NCBI GenBank assembly: GCA_007695365.1
Contig: REDV01000059.1
Span: 1-64,000, forward strand
Direction: 5' to 3'
DNA from: Cryomorphaceae bacterium
Lineage (GTDB): Bacteria > Bacteroidota > Bacteroidia > Flavobacteriales_D > SKUL01
Length of the DNA: 64,000 bases
This document shows positions 52,069 to 59,987 of this stretch, piece by piece. The notes under the pieces are model-generated. The model was not told where the DNA came from. It saw only the letters and a program-made list of their open reading frames with translations, and made no database searches. Each line of letters begins with the position of its first letter. Within the stretch, counting starts at the first letter, position 1. The position numbers were made by a program, and so were the translations under genes.

Positions 52069-52158
52069 ATGGGTACACAACAACTGAAGAGTGGAATGTA
52101 TATCGTGTCATATACTCAAGACGGAATGACTCAGAATAGAAAACTAATTGTGAAATAA
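52069..52158 (+). pseudogene. Orphan 3' fragment of a T9SS sorting domain
   Basis: A 29-codon frame reads MGTQQLKSGMYIVSYTQDG and ends KLIVK and a stop, the typical last part of a T9SS type A sorting domain (LKSGxYxVxx...KLIVK). There is no upstream gene in this frame. It is probably the remnant of a lost T9SS gene between the two lipoprotein genes. Confidence 0.6.
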
Positions 52159-52159
52159 T

Positions 52160-53191
52160 ATGAGACAAATGAGAATTTGGGTGCTTCCGATAGTATTCGC
52201 CGTTGTTTTTTCTTCCTGTAAGAAAGACCCACCATCTATGAATGGCATTTATCTGCCTTGTACAGGTGGAGACTTCATTCCCTCACCCGGTGGCATGCTT
52301 TCGATGATTACGTTAGAGGGGCCGCAATTCACAAAACCGGTTTTTAATCCCAATAATGCATGTGAATTTGTTTATCAGCGTTTTGATAACAGTAAATACC
52401 AATTGCGCAGGCACAATTTTGAAACGGGTGAAGATGTTTTGCTCCTCGATGATGTCAGTATCATCTCCAAACCTTCGTGGGGTACAAATGACTGGATTGC
52501 TTTTGATTCCTTTCCCCACTACCGGATCAGAGCAGTGCACGCCAGAGACCAAACAGTGGTGCAAATCAGTGATGAAATCTACAGGTTATATCCCATGTGG
52601 ATGCCAGATGGAGATGAGATATTGTATCAGTATTCACCGGTATTGGGTATTCCGTATTACTTGTTACGAGTAGCTTTTAATCCGGAAGAGACGCCGTCAG
52701 ATCAAGCAGACACTTTGTTTGTAGGGCCGCATAGAGCAATGAGCGTAGCCGCCAATTCTTCAATCATTGCAGGTAAATTCGAAACCATGGACAATTACTT
52801 TTTCGGATTCGCTGAAATTCAGGATATAGATTTTAATCTACATGTACTGCCTCCGGACGATTTTCATTTGGTCGCTAACATATTTCATAGTTGTGTCTCT
52901 CCGGATGGCACCACAGCTTATTTTACGACTTATTTGAACAACAGCGACGATGGCCTTTACAGGGTCAATCTGGATTCTAAAACGCATGAAAAAGTACTTG
53001 AACATTGCCGGTTTTCACAAATTAAAGATATCGATCATGCTCCCGATAGTGAGTCTTTGTTAATTGTTCGCCAACACGAACGTTTTGGATACCACGATGA
53101 TGGTCGCCCTGATGGTAAAATCTACCAACAATCTCGTATATATCTGCTGGATTTGCACACCCTTGCGGAAAGAGCAGTTTTGTATGAATGA
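52160..53191 (+). CDS. TolB/PD40-like lipoprotein (paralogue 2)
   Basis: 343 residues with a lipoprotein signal peptide (MRQMRIWVLPIVFAVVFSSCKKD). It aligns with paralogue 1: KPVFNPNNACEFVYQRF against RPCFNPMNSNEIVFQED, SKPSWGTNDWIAFDSF against SQPSWGVNDWLLLVF, and a C-terminal strand LLDLHTLAERAVLYE. Central blades include RLYPMWMPDGDEILYQYSP and HSCVSPDGTTAYFTTY. It has no catalytic motif, so it is likely a binding propeller on the outside of a membrane. It begins one base after the orphan T9SS fragment. Confidence 0.75.
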   Translation: MRQMRIWVLPIVFAVVFSSCKKDPPSMNGIYLPCTGGDFIPSPGGMLSMITLEGPQFTKPVFNPNNACEFVYQRFDNSKYQLRRHNFETGEDVLLLDDVSIISKPSWGTNDWIAFDSFPHYRIRAVHARDQTVVQISDEIYRLYPMWMPDGDEILYQYSPVLGIPYYLLRVAFNPEETPSDQADTLFVGPHRAMSVAANSSIIAGKFETMDNYFFGFAEIQDIDFNLHVLPPDDFHLVANIFHSCVSPDGTTAYFTTYLNNSDDGLYRVNLDSKTHEKVLEHCRFSQIKDIDHAPDSESLLIVRQHERFGYHDDGRPDGKIYQQSRIYLLDLHTLAERAVLYE

Positions 53192-53231
53192 CCCAGGATT
53201 TAAAGCTCCGGCAGCATATCGTGAATGAGCA

Positions 53232-53922
53232 ATGCGAAAAATTGAGTTTTTGAAATATGGGTCGATTGGTTTGTTAATGGCTGCTGCCAGGCCCGGTACC
53301 CTCATTATTGCCGCTATGCTATTTGGCTCCTGCAAAAAAGAGCAACTACCATAGGTTGGAGAGGAATCGGTATGTATTCATCACGGCTCTTTCGTTTTAA
53401 AAATGATTGGAGGTGATGTTATTAGGAATGATGGTGTTCAGTACAAAAATCCGGTTTTCCAACCCTTGCAACCCGGAGGTTATTCTTGATCCTGGTGCCA
53501 TTGGTAGAGTTTGGGGACAGTATCGACTTACAGTTCATAGTTCCGGTATAGCTTACTTTTCAACGTTTGCCAATGCTGAAGAAGACGGCTTATTTCAATT
53601 TCACATTTCGTCGGGTGAATGGACCAAGTTAAGAGGACATTGTGTACTCAATCGTCCCACCCGATTGGATGTTAGTAGCGATGGCAACTCGCTCATTGTT
53701 TCACAATCTTTTGCTTATTTTCGATTGGCTCCTGAGGGCAATAAACCCGCTGGGTTTTACGATAACCGCAAACTTGTGCATTTTGACCTCAATACCCATG
53801 AGCAGACCTTGCTCGATTTACCTGAGCAGTGCAGTGATGGGGTAGATAACCCTCATCTCGTCCTCGTTTGCAAACCAGAACTAGGAAGGATTAAAGACAT
53901 GCAATCCAAAATCACACTTTAA
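53232..53922 (+). pseudogene. Decayed third TolB/PD40-like lipoprotein
   Basis: The gene begins with ATG 53232 and a lipoprotein signal (MRKIEFLKYGSIGLLM, lipobox LFGSC at codon 36) but stops at 53352 after 40 codons. Homology to paralogue 2 resumes at about 53400 (YKNPVFQP) and, in another frame, from about 53520 (SSGIAYFSTFANAEEDGLFQFHI, DVSSDGNSLIVSQSF, LVHFDLNTHEQTLLDL). The middle of the protein is missing. The final codons (NPHLVLVCKPEL...) run into repeat A. It is therefore a pseudogene with an internal deletion and frameshifts. Confidence 0.75.
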
Positions 53923-53938
53923 TGTGATTTTACTGGTT
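53850..53938 (+). repeat. Direct repeat A, right copy, with an orphan hip operator
   Basis: Matches 45408-45492 in the same orientation with several differences. It contains CACACTTTAATGTG at 53913-53926, one base from O1 of the hip operon, although no hip gene is near. Its left part is read through by the 3' end of the pseudogene. Confidence 0.7.
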
Positions 53939-53997
53939 CTTTTAAAAGCTCTGTCTCCTTCTCGTGTGCTATGTTGAGGAGGAAGAAGGCCTTTCTT

Positions 53998-54048
53998 CAC
54001 GACTCAATGCTCAAGCTTCCCTTCGTCAAAAAAACGGAGTGAGTGGCC
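53998..54048. repeat. Direct repeat B, right copy, inside the ribBA 3' end
   Basis: The intact counterpart of 47202-47252, with a perfect 29-bp core at 54020-54048. It encodes the last ~15 residues of RibBA ([10 protein letters not shown]...). The 22 bp next to the core differ at about five positions between the copies. Confidence 0.8.
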
Positions 54049-55236
54049 CATTTTTTCTTTTTTGGTGCGGAGGTATTTCTCGTTGTGCTGGTTGGAGCAA
54101 ATTTCAATGGGTACATTGTCCACCACCTCAAGTCCGTAGCCTATCAGGCCGGTGCGTTTTTTAGGATTATTACTCAGCAACTTCATTTTGGTAATGCCCA
54201 AATCGCGGAGTATTTGCGCACCGATACCGTAGTCGCGGTGGTCCATATTAAAGCCCAGCTTGATGTTGGCCTCCACGGTATCTAAACCTTCTTCCTGCAG
54301 TTTGTACGCCCTCAGTTTATTGATCAGTCCAATGCCACGCCCCTCCTGGTTCATATACACCAACACGCCTTTTCCTTCCTGTTCAATCATTTGAAGGGCG
54401 GTGTGCAATTGCGGTCCACAGTCGCAACGGCAGGAGCCAAAAATATCGCCGGTAATGCACGAGGAGTGCACCCGCACCAGCACAGGTTCTTCCGGTTCCC
54501 AGCTTCCTTTTACAAGGGCCAGGTGGTTTTGGTCGTTGGTGAGTTGCTTGTAGGCCACAAGATGAAAATCGCCGTATTCGGTGGGCATTTGCACGCTTAC
54601 CTCACGCTTTACAAGCCGCTCGTGTTTCATGCGGTAGGCAATAAGGTCTTTGATGCTCACCAGCTTCAGGTTAAACTTTTCGGCAATCACGCGGAGCTCG
54701 GGCAAACGCGCCATGGTGCCGTCTTCGTTCATGATTTCAACAATCACGCCGGCGGGTTCAAATCCGGCCAAACGGGCAAGGTCAATGGCTGCCTCGGTGT
54801 GTCCGGCGCGGCGCAGTACACCGCCTGCTTTGGCGCGCAACGGAAAAATATGTCCGGGTTTGCCCAGTTCAGAGGGCTTGGTATCAGGGTTAATCAGTGC
54901 CTGAACGGTTTTGGCGCGATCGCTGGCAGAGATACCGGTGGTACAGCCGTGCCCGATTAAATCAACCGATACGGTAAAGGGGGTTTCGTAGGCAGCAGTA
55001 TTGCTCGGCACCATCAACCCGAGGTCGAGTTCATCACAACGGCTTTCAATCAGCGGCGCACAAATCAGCCCGCGACCGTGCGTGGCCATAAAGTTGATCA
55101 TCTCCGGGGTTACACTTCGCGCCGCCGCAACAAAATCGCCTTCGTTTTCGCGGTCTTCATCATCCACCACAATCACCACTTTTCCGGCGCGGATTTCTTC
55201 AATGGCTTCCTCAATGGAATCAAGCCTTACTGACAT
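54004..55236 (-). CDS. ribBA: Bifunctional DHBP synthase / GTP cyclohydrolase II
   Basis: 410 residues, both riboflavin-pathway enzymes in one chain. The RibB domain comes first ([57 protein letters not shown]) and makes dihydroxybutanone phosphate from ribulose 5-phosphate. The RibA domain follows with the zinc site [15 protein letters not shown] and the motif [21 protein letters not shown], and opens GTP to the pyrimidine precursor. The last codons are repeat B, so the gene end coincides with the right edge of the accessory segment. Separate from the upstream glycosyltransferase genes by about 50 bp. Confidence 0.97.
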   Translation of the reverse strand: MSVRLDSIEEAIEEIRAGKVVIVVDDEDRENEGDFVAAARSVTPEMINFMATHGRGLICAPLIESRCDELDLGLMVPSNTAAYETPFTVSVDLIGHGCTTGISASDRAKTVQALINPDTKPSELGKPGHIFPLRAKAGGVLRRAGHTEAAIDLARLAGFEPAGVIVEIMNEDGTMARLPELRVIAEKFNLKLVSIKDLIAYRMKHERLVKREVSVQMPTEYGDFHLVAYKQLTNDQNHLALVKGSWEPEEPVLVRVHSSCITGDIFGSCRCDCGPQLHTALQMIEQEGKGVLVYMNQEGRGIGLINKLRAYKLQEEGLDTVEANIKLGFNMDHRDYGIGAQILRDLGITKMKLLSNNPKKRTGLIGYGLEVVDNVPIEICSNQHNEKYLRTKKEKMGHSLRFFDEGKLEH

Positions 55237-55288
55237 ACTTCCTTAATTTTCTGCAAAGGTACGTAATCTTGCGTGGGCCCTCACTTTT

Positions 55289-56458
55289 CTAACTTGATGC
55301 AAAAAGGCCTTCCAGCTTCACAACACTGCTTTGCCAGGTATAGTTTTGCTGCACGAATAAACGCGCGTTGCGGGCAAGTTCCTCTCCGCATTGCGGGTTT
55401 TTGAGCAAGGCTATGATTTGGCGCGCGTAATCTTCGGGGGTACTGCCTACCATCAAATGCTGTTGGTGGGTGGCACCCAGGGCATCGTTGGCCAGTTTGG
55501 AGGTGATGCAAGGTATGCCCATGGCCATGGCTTCGAGCAGTTTGTTTTGCAGTCCGGTGCCAATTTGCATAGGAGCCACAAACAAACGGCTCTGCCTGTA
55601 CGCGTTGCGAATGTCTTCAAACCACCCGCCCACCTCAAAGCGCTCATGTTGCAGTCTGGTAATGGCCTCGGCCGGAGTGGCGCCGGCAATGAGCACCTTT
55701 ACATCGGGCATTTCACGCCACACAAGGGGCATGACTTCGTTGTGGAGGTACAGCACACTGTCCACGTTGGGCGCATAGCTCATGTTTCCTACAAAGCAGA
55801 GGTCATAGGCCGGTGATGATTCCATCGGACGAAAAAAATCCATGTCCACACCGTTGGGAATGACGGCTATCTCACGCTGATTTTCGTGAAAAATCAGGGC
55901 TTTGTCCTGCTCCGAGATGATGCATTTGTTGTTGAAATAGTCGAAAATAAGGTGCTCATAGCGGATGAGCCGGCGAGCTTCGGTTTGAAAAAACTTCTTT
56001 TTGAAGTAATTGCTTTCCCGCTCTGCACGGCGCGCCATCCCTTTTGAGAAAGCGTCCTGGTAGTCGATGGTTTTGGAAATGCTGTGTTCGTTTTTCACGT
56101 ACTCAGCTGTGCGCACCAACTGGCAATAGATGTGGTCGGGGGCAAAGTTCTGAATAATGCTTTGCACAGCGTTCCGGGCCTTGCGCTGGTGAAAATAGGC
56201 CACCTGAAAGGGACGGCTTTCGAACCACGCCAGCAACAGGTTGAGGTAGATGATGGCTTTGTTCAGTTGAATGATATGCAGCTCAGAACAGATTTCCCGG
56301 AGTTTTTCTCTGGCTTCGGGGTGCTCCGGTTGGTCGGACAGGCAGCAAAGGCAGATTTCGTGGTTTTTAGAAAGCTCGCGCACCTGGTGATAGGCCCGCA
56401 GCTTGTCGCCTTTTTCGAGCGGGTAGGGGATTCTGGATACAATCACCAGTATCTTCAT
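55289..56458 (-). CDS. GT4-family glycosyltransferase
   Basis: 389 residues. Starts KILVIVSRIPYPLEKGDKLRAYHQVREL, the nucleotide-binding N-half of a GT-B enzyme, and has the GT4 C-half with DLCFVGNMSYAPNVDSVLYL, GWFEDIRNAYRQSRLFVAPMQIGTGLQNKLLEAMAMGIP and a donor-binding Glu in LLEAM. It should add a sugar to a cell-envelope glycan or glycolipid. Its ATG overlaps the stop of the preceding glycosyltransferase gene (ATGA), so it is the third gene of an operon headed by the LptF-like permease. Confidence 0.88.
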   Translation of the reverse strand: MKILVIVSRIPYPLEKGDKLRAYHQVRELSKNHEICLCCLSDQPEHPEAREKLREICSELHIIQLNKAIIYLNLLLAWFESRPFQVAYFHQRKARNAVQSIIQNFAPDHIYCQLVRTAEYVKNEHSISKTIDYQDAFSKGMARRAERESNYFKKKFFQTEARRLIRYEHLIFDYFNNKCIISEQDKALIFHENQREIAVIPNGVDMDFFRPMESSPAYDLCFVGNMSYAPNVDSVLYLHNEVMPLVWREMPDVKVLIAGATPAEAITRLQHERFEVGGWFEDIRNAYRQSRLFVAPMQIGTGLQNKLLEAMAMGIPCITSKLANDALGATHQQHLMVGSTPEDYARQIIALLKNPQCGEELARNARLFVQQNYTWQSSVVKLEGLFASS

Positions 56459-57660
56459 GCTTCTACGAGGTTTTCCTCAAAAAACCGTATGAGTTTGCGG
56501 GTCAGCACGGTGTTGTCGAAAGATTCTTCCACCAACTTTCGGGCGTTGCGACCAATTTCTGCCATCCTGCCGGGATTCGCCATTAACCCGTTCAGAACGT
56601 TGGCAAATTCTTCGGGCGTGTTGGCAATGAGAATGTCTTTACCGTGGGTGCAGTCTATGCCTTCCGCGCCAACCGAGGTAGAGATGATCACCTTTCCGAG
56701 GGCCATGCCTTCGATGATTTTTACGCGAATTCCACCTGCCGACAATAGCGGTACCACCATTACGCCGTGCTGTTGCATAAAGGCATAGGCATCGGATACC
56801 TCACCGACCATTTCAACTTGCGGTAGTTTCAGTTCTCTCAGTTCATCGGGCATTTGGCGGCCGGCAAGGTGTAGTTTCAGTTGGGGATGTTGTGGGTGCA
56901 CGATGGGCCAGACCTCGTCTAAAAACCACTGAACCCCTTCCTGGTTGGGCATCCAGTCCATGGCGCCGAGGTGAAAGAGGTCTGTGGGCACATTCGATTC
57001 GTACACAGGTTTAAACTGCGCGGAGTTCACGCCAAAAGGCACGGTGGTAATAGGGCCTTTAAAGCCAAGTTGACGGTATTTTGCTTCGTCGTTGGAGGAA
57101 ATGGCAACGATGCCGCTTACCTCTTTAAAAATCTTGAGTTCGTACTTTTTGAGTTGTTTGGCCAACAGACGGATGTACGACTTTTTGGCCGGATTGCGCG
57201 AGCCGTGTGCAACGCGTTCCCAAATGATGTACTCCAGATTGTGTGAGCGCAAATAAACACCTGCCTTTGTATTGCGTCGGATGGTATCGATGTAAGGCGT
57301 CATAAACAGGCTTTCCAGAAGCACCACATCATAGGGGTTTTTCTGCAGAATTTCCTGAAGGCGCATGTCGTAATCGGCCGAGAAAAATCGACTTATGTTG
57401 TAGGAGTCGGAGGTAACGAGATTGGAAAAAGCGTCTACCAGGTTGATGCGCGTATCCACAAATACCGACTCAATTTCTGTATCGGTCTGGTATTGCTCGC
57501 TGATGTTGTGGGGTTCAAAAGGATGCTTGTGTGTATGGATGGTAAGTACCTTAACGCGGTGACCGGCGGCAATAAGCCCGCAGGTAATGTTGTTCATGGC
57601 AATGCAGCCACCGTCTTTAGGTGGAACCGGCGGTTTATGGCACAGTTGCAGAATGTTCAT
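56455..57660 (-). CDS. GT4-family glycosyltransferase
   Basis: 401 residues, GT-B fold. The N-half opens ILQLCHKPPVPPKDGGCIAMNNI and the C-half has VPTDLFHLGAMDWMPNQEGVQWFLDEVW, GEVSDAYAFMQQHGVMVVPLLSAGGIRVKIIEGMALGK with the donor-binding Glu, and the segment SVGAEGIDCTHGKDILIANTPEEF. It resembles the neighbouring GT4 protein in plan, but is distinct in sequence. The start overlaps the LptF-like gene stop by four bases and the stop overlaps the next glycosyltransferase start, so three genes are translated as a chain. Substrate unknown. Confidence 0.88.
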   Translation of the reverse strand: MNILQLCHKPPVPPKDGGCIAMNNITCGLIAAGHRVKVLTIHTHKHPFEPHNISEQYQTDTEIESVFVDTRINLVDAFSNLVTSDSYNISRFFSADYDMRLQEILQKNPYDVVLLESLFMTPYIDTIRRNTKAGVYLRSHNLEYIIWERVAHGSRNPAKKSYIRLLAKQLKKYELKIFKEVSGIVAISSNDEAKYRQLGFKGPITTVPFGVNSAQFKPVYESNVPTDLFHLGAMDWMPNQEGVQWFLDEVWPIVHPQHPQLKLHLAGRQMPDELRELKLPQVEMVGEVSDAYAFMQQHGVMVVPLLSAGGIRVKIIEGMALGKVIISTSVGAEGIDCTHGKDILIANTPEEFANVLNGLMANPGRMAEIGRNARKLVEESFDNTVLTRKLIRFFEENLVEA

Positions 57661-59081
57661 TGCGAACGTTTCTTTTTGATTTTCAACTTCTCAGCAAGAC
57701 GATCCCATCCGCCGGGATCAAACAGCGCGGCATCTTTCGTAGCTTTGATGGTGAGAAAAATGCTGATTGGCAAAAGTATAAAAGTACTCAACCACATGCC
57801 GTAAATGGGTTCAATTACCCCTGTTTTCGACATTTTTTCGCCTGTGATAGACGAAACGTGGAATAGCAGGAAGAAAAGCACCGAAATAACCACGGGCAAA
57901 CCGATTCCGCCTTTCTTTACAATGGCTCCGAGCGGTGCGCCGATAAAGTAAAACACGAGGCAGGCAAAGGGAAGCATTAACTTTCGGTGCCACTCATTGT
58001 GGTGACGGTCAATATACACCTTGCGGTTTTTGAATTCCTGCGTGGTACTGGCAAGATAGTTTTTGGTGTTTTGGGCGGAGCTCAGCGCCAGATTCACAGT
58101 GCGTCTTTTTGCGCTGTAGGGCTGCTCCTTAAAAAAGGTGGCTGGTGTGGATTGCTCCAGCTTACCGGTAGCAAGCGTGTCTTTGCGCAGCAGAATAGTG
58201 CGGTTCAGGTAGCGTTGATATTCCTGTTCGCGGTCGCGATACATACCCCTGAGGCTGTCAATGGCCACATTGAGCTGGCCCATAGTGAGCATCTGCATGT
58301 GGTTTTTCCATTGGTCTTCGTCGGAGCGTGTCATGAAAAACCCCGACATATCAATACGCAAAATGTCTTTTTCAAACTTGTTGCTCACCAACGGATGCCG
58401 CTGTGCAGTTTTGGCATCGGCCGATGACTCGTCGTAGCTGTAACCGTCGTAAAGCGTAAGAATGAGAAAACGCTTGTCGTCGGTTTGGGTCATGCGGCCC
58501 CGTTTGGCGCGTATCACGGTTTTGTTGCCGGTTTGCTTTTTGGTGTGGTCGTAGATGAGCATGTCGTGCAGATCGCCGGTTGCCTGCTCGTTGCGACCTA
58601 CGCGGATGCTGTAACCTTCCAGCCCGTTGTAAAAGATGCCGTCGCGAAGTTCAATACTTGGTTTCGCCTGGGTGATATCGTACAGCAAACTTTTGAATTT
58701 GAGTGTGGCAATGGGCGAGATATTGTTGGCAAAATAGAAGGCTCCTCCTGTAAGCATGATAACCAGCACCGTGAGCGGAAACATAATGCGGTGAAGAGAT
58801 ATTCCGGCAGATTTCAGCGCAACCAGCTCAAAGTGCTCTGCCATGTTCCCGAAAGTCATGATGGAAGCCAGCAGAATGGCCAGGGGCAGGCAAATATTCA
58901 CGAGGTTGGCCGCAGCGTACATGAGCAACTCCATGATGATGAGGAAGTCCAGACCTTTGCCCATGAAATCATCCACCCACTTCCAGACGAACTGCATCAC
59001 AAAGATGAACAGTACCACCGCGAAAGTCACGACAAAAGGCCCAATAAAAGCCCCGATAACCAACTTGTAAAGCTTTTTCAA
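57657..59081 (-). CDS. LptF/LptG-family permease (YjgP/YjgQ)
   Basis: 474 residues. The family lifts lipopolysaccharide from the inner membrane together with LptB and the LptC bridge. N-terminal helices (LVIGAFIGPFVVTFAVVLFIFVMQFVWKWV, LLMYAAANLVNICLPLAILLASIMTFGNMAEHFELVALKSAGISLHRIM) and C-terminal helices flank a long periplasmic jellyroll. The motif EHFELVALKSAGIS is diagnostic. A TATATTTG box on the minus strand at 59111-59104 precedes the ATG. Head of an operon with two glycosyltransferases, which suggests joint work on LPS or other surface glycolipid. F versus G subtype not resolved. Confidence 0.9.
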   Translation of the reverse strand: MKKLYKLVIGAFIGPFVVTFAVVLFIFVMQFVWKWVDDFMGKGLDFLIIMELLMYAAANLVNICLPLAILLASIMTFGNMAEHFELVALKSAGISLHRIMFPLTVLVIMLTGGAFYFANNISPIATLKFKSLLYDITQAKPSIELRDGIFYNGLEGYSIRVGRNEQATGDLHDMLIYDHTKKQTGNKTVIRAKRGRMTQTDDKRFLILTLYDGYSYDESSADAKTAQRHPLVSNKFEKDILRIDMSGFFMTRSDEDQWKNHMQMLTMGQLNVAIDSLRGMYRDREQEYQRYLNRTILLRKDTLATGKLEQSTPATFFKEQPYSAKRRTVNLALSSAQNTKNYLASTTQEFKNRKVYIDRHHNEWHRKLMLPFACLVFYFIGAPLGAIVKKGGIGLPVVISVLFFLLFHVSSITGEKMSKTGVIEPIYGMWLSTFILLPISIFLTIKATKDAALFDPGGWDRLAEKLKIKKKRSQ

Positions 59082-59103
59082 GAGTGCGCTACCTGTGAAA
59101 CGG

Positions 59104-59111
59104 CAAATATA
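59104..59111 (-). promoter_or_regulatory. Predicted -7 box of the lptF operon
   Basis: TATATTTG on the minus strand, 22 bp before the ATG at 59081. No TTG lies at the exact upstream distance (the nearest is 13 nt away), so only the -7 box is claimed. Confidence 0.35.
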
Positions 59112-59129
59112 GCAAGCGCAATGCCAAGG

Positions 59130-59516
59130 CTACGAGCCGAGCACGTGTTTGAGTTCTTCCACCTGACTTGACCATAGGGCCTGCGCTTCTTCCTTTTCAT
59201 CCGGCTCAGCGAAATCAGTTACAAGCAAAGCCACGTCATTGGTGATTTCATCAATTTTGATCCGGAACTCAAAGAAACTATCCGCACCTTCCTCTTCGTC
59301 ATTGAGCCATCGGAATTTGGTGAAATGATCTCTTTTTTTGTTCAGCAGCTTCGCTGATTCTTCACTGCCATCCCAAAAGAATGTGTAGGTGTTGTCTTTT
59401 ACGTTTACGTCATCGGCAAACCACTCCGAAAGCCCACTGGGAGTGCTAATCAGGTTGTACAAAATACCCGGTGAGGTTTTGATGATAAACTCCAGTTGAT
59501 ACTTTTCTTTTTCCAT
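59130..59516 (-). CDS. START-like (SRPBCC/AHSA1) domain protein
   Basis: About 128 residues from the ATG at 59516 (MEKEKYQLEFIIKTSPGILYNLISTPSGLSEWFADDV), which is the classic opening of the AHSA1/START-like group. The rest is a short helix-grip fold (YTFFWDGSEESAKLLNKKRDHFTKFRW, EFRIKIDEITNDVALLVTDFAEPDE). These proteins bind hydrophobic ligands or act as co-chaperones; the ligand here is unknown. The longer frame to 59564 has no recognisable N-terminus. Single gene upstream of the LptF operon. Confidence 0.85.
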   Translation of the reverse strand: MEKEKYQLEFIIKTSPGILYNLISTPSGLSEWFADDVNVKDNTYTFFWDGSEESAKLLNKKRDHFTKFRWLNDEEEGADSFFEFRIKIDEITNDVALLVTDFAEPDEKEEAQALWSSQVEELKHVLGS

Positions 59517-59685
59517 TCCATCAATTAAGGAAGCCTCCTTTTGTCGGCTGCCGTGGTTGTGCAATATAGGAAAAATCCGCAGGATACAAACTTCTGGATC
59601 ATTGAGCTATGACGGGCGTGAACGCTTGAATCCAAATAGTGTATGCTTTTTTCGGGTAAGCGTAGGGAGTTTTTGAAAAACGTAT

Positions 59686-59693
59686 TACTTTTG
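59686..59693 (+). promoter_or_regulatory. Predicted -7 box of tRNA-Met
   Basis: TACTTTTG, ending 10 bases before the tRNA 5' end at 59704, so the transcript would start at or just before the mature tRNA. Confidence 0.45.
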
Positions 59694-59703
59694 CGGCCTC
59701 TTT

Positions 59704-59777
59704 GGCGAGATAGCTCAGCTGGTTAGAGCGCAGCATTCATAATGCTGAGGTCCAGGGTTCAAGCCCCTGTCTCGCTA
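59704..59777 (+). tRNA. tRNA-Met (anticodon CAT)
   Basis: 74 nt folding as a standard cloverleaf: acceptor GGCGAGA/TCTCGCT, D arm GCTC/GAGC, anticodon arm CAGCA-TTCATAA-TGCTG with anticodon CAT, and T arm CAGGG-TTCAAGC-CCCTG. The anticodon stem lacks the three consecutive GC pairs of initiator tRNA, so it is elongator Met or the lysidine-modified Ile tRNA. CCA is not encoded. Confidence 0.92.
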
Positions 59778-59809
59778 CTTGTTGAAAAACAGAGTTTTAA
59801 TTGCGAAAA

Positions 59810-59835
59810 GGGCACCCGTTAAGGTGCTCTTTTTT
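59810..59835 (+). terminator. Intrinsic terminator after tRNA-Met
   Basis: GGGCACC (59810-59816) and GGTGCTC (59823-59829) form a 7-bp stem with one G-U pair, followed by a T run to 59835. Confidence 0.8.
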
Positions 59836-59900
59836 CGTTTTCCGGCAGGATAAGTGCTACCGGCACCGCGGGGTTCAATGCCTTTCTTAAATTTGCCTCC

Positions 59901-59987
59901 ATGCCGCGAGGACTTCATATTTCTATTCAAGCTGGTGCACAGTGCGACCCTTCTGCTGAATGCCTCTTTAAATCGTGGGCTTTATGA
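59901..59987 (+). other. Possible 28-residue leader ORF of the rhomboid gene
   Basis: A frame starting MPRGLHISIQAG, six bases after a TAAATTTG box (59888-59895), ends in a TGA that overlaps the rhomboid ATG as ATGA. It would couple translation of the rhomboid gene. The peptide has no features and the overlap may be chance. Confidence 0.25.

Noticed and set aside
53407-53922. Intact 171-residue hypothetical gene
   Set aside because: It aligns with the C-terminal half of the neighbouring lipoprotein but lacks the start; upstream fragments and stops show a pseudogene.
45408-54048. Prophage or integrative element with its own integrase
   Set aside because: No integrase, recombinase, phage structural or conjugation gene is visible between the repeats; only flanking duplications support mobility.
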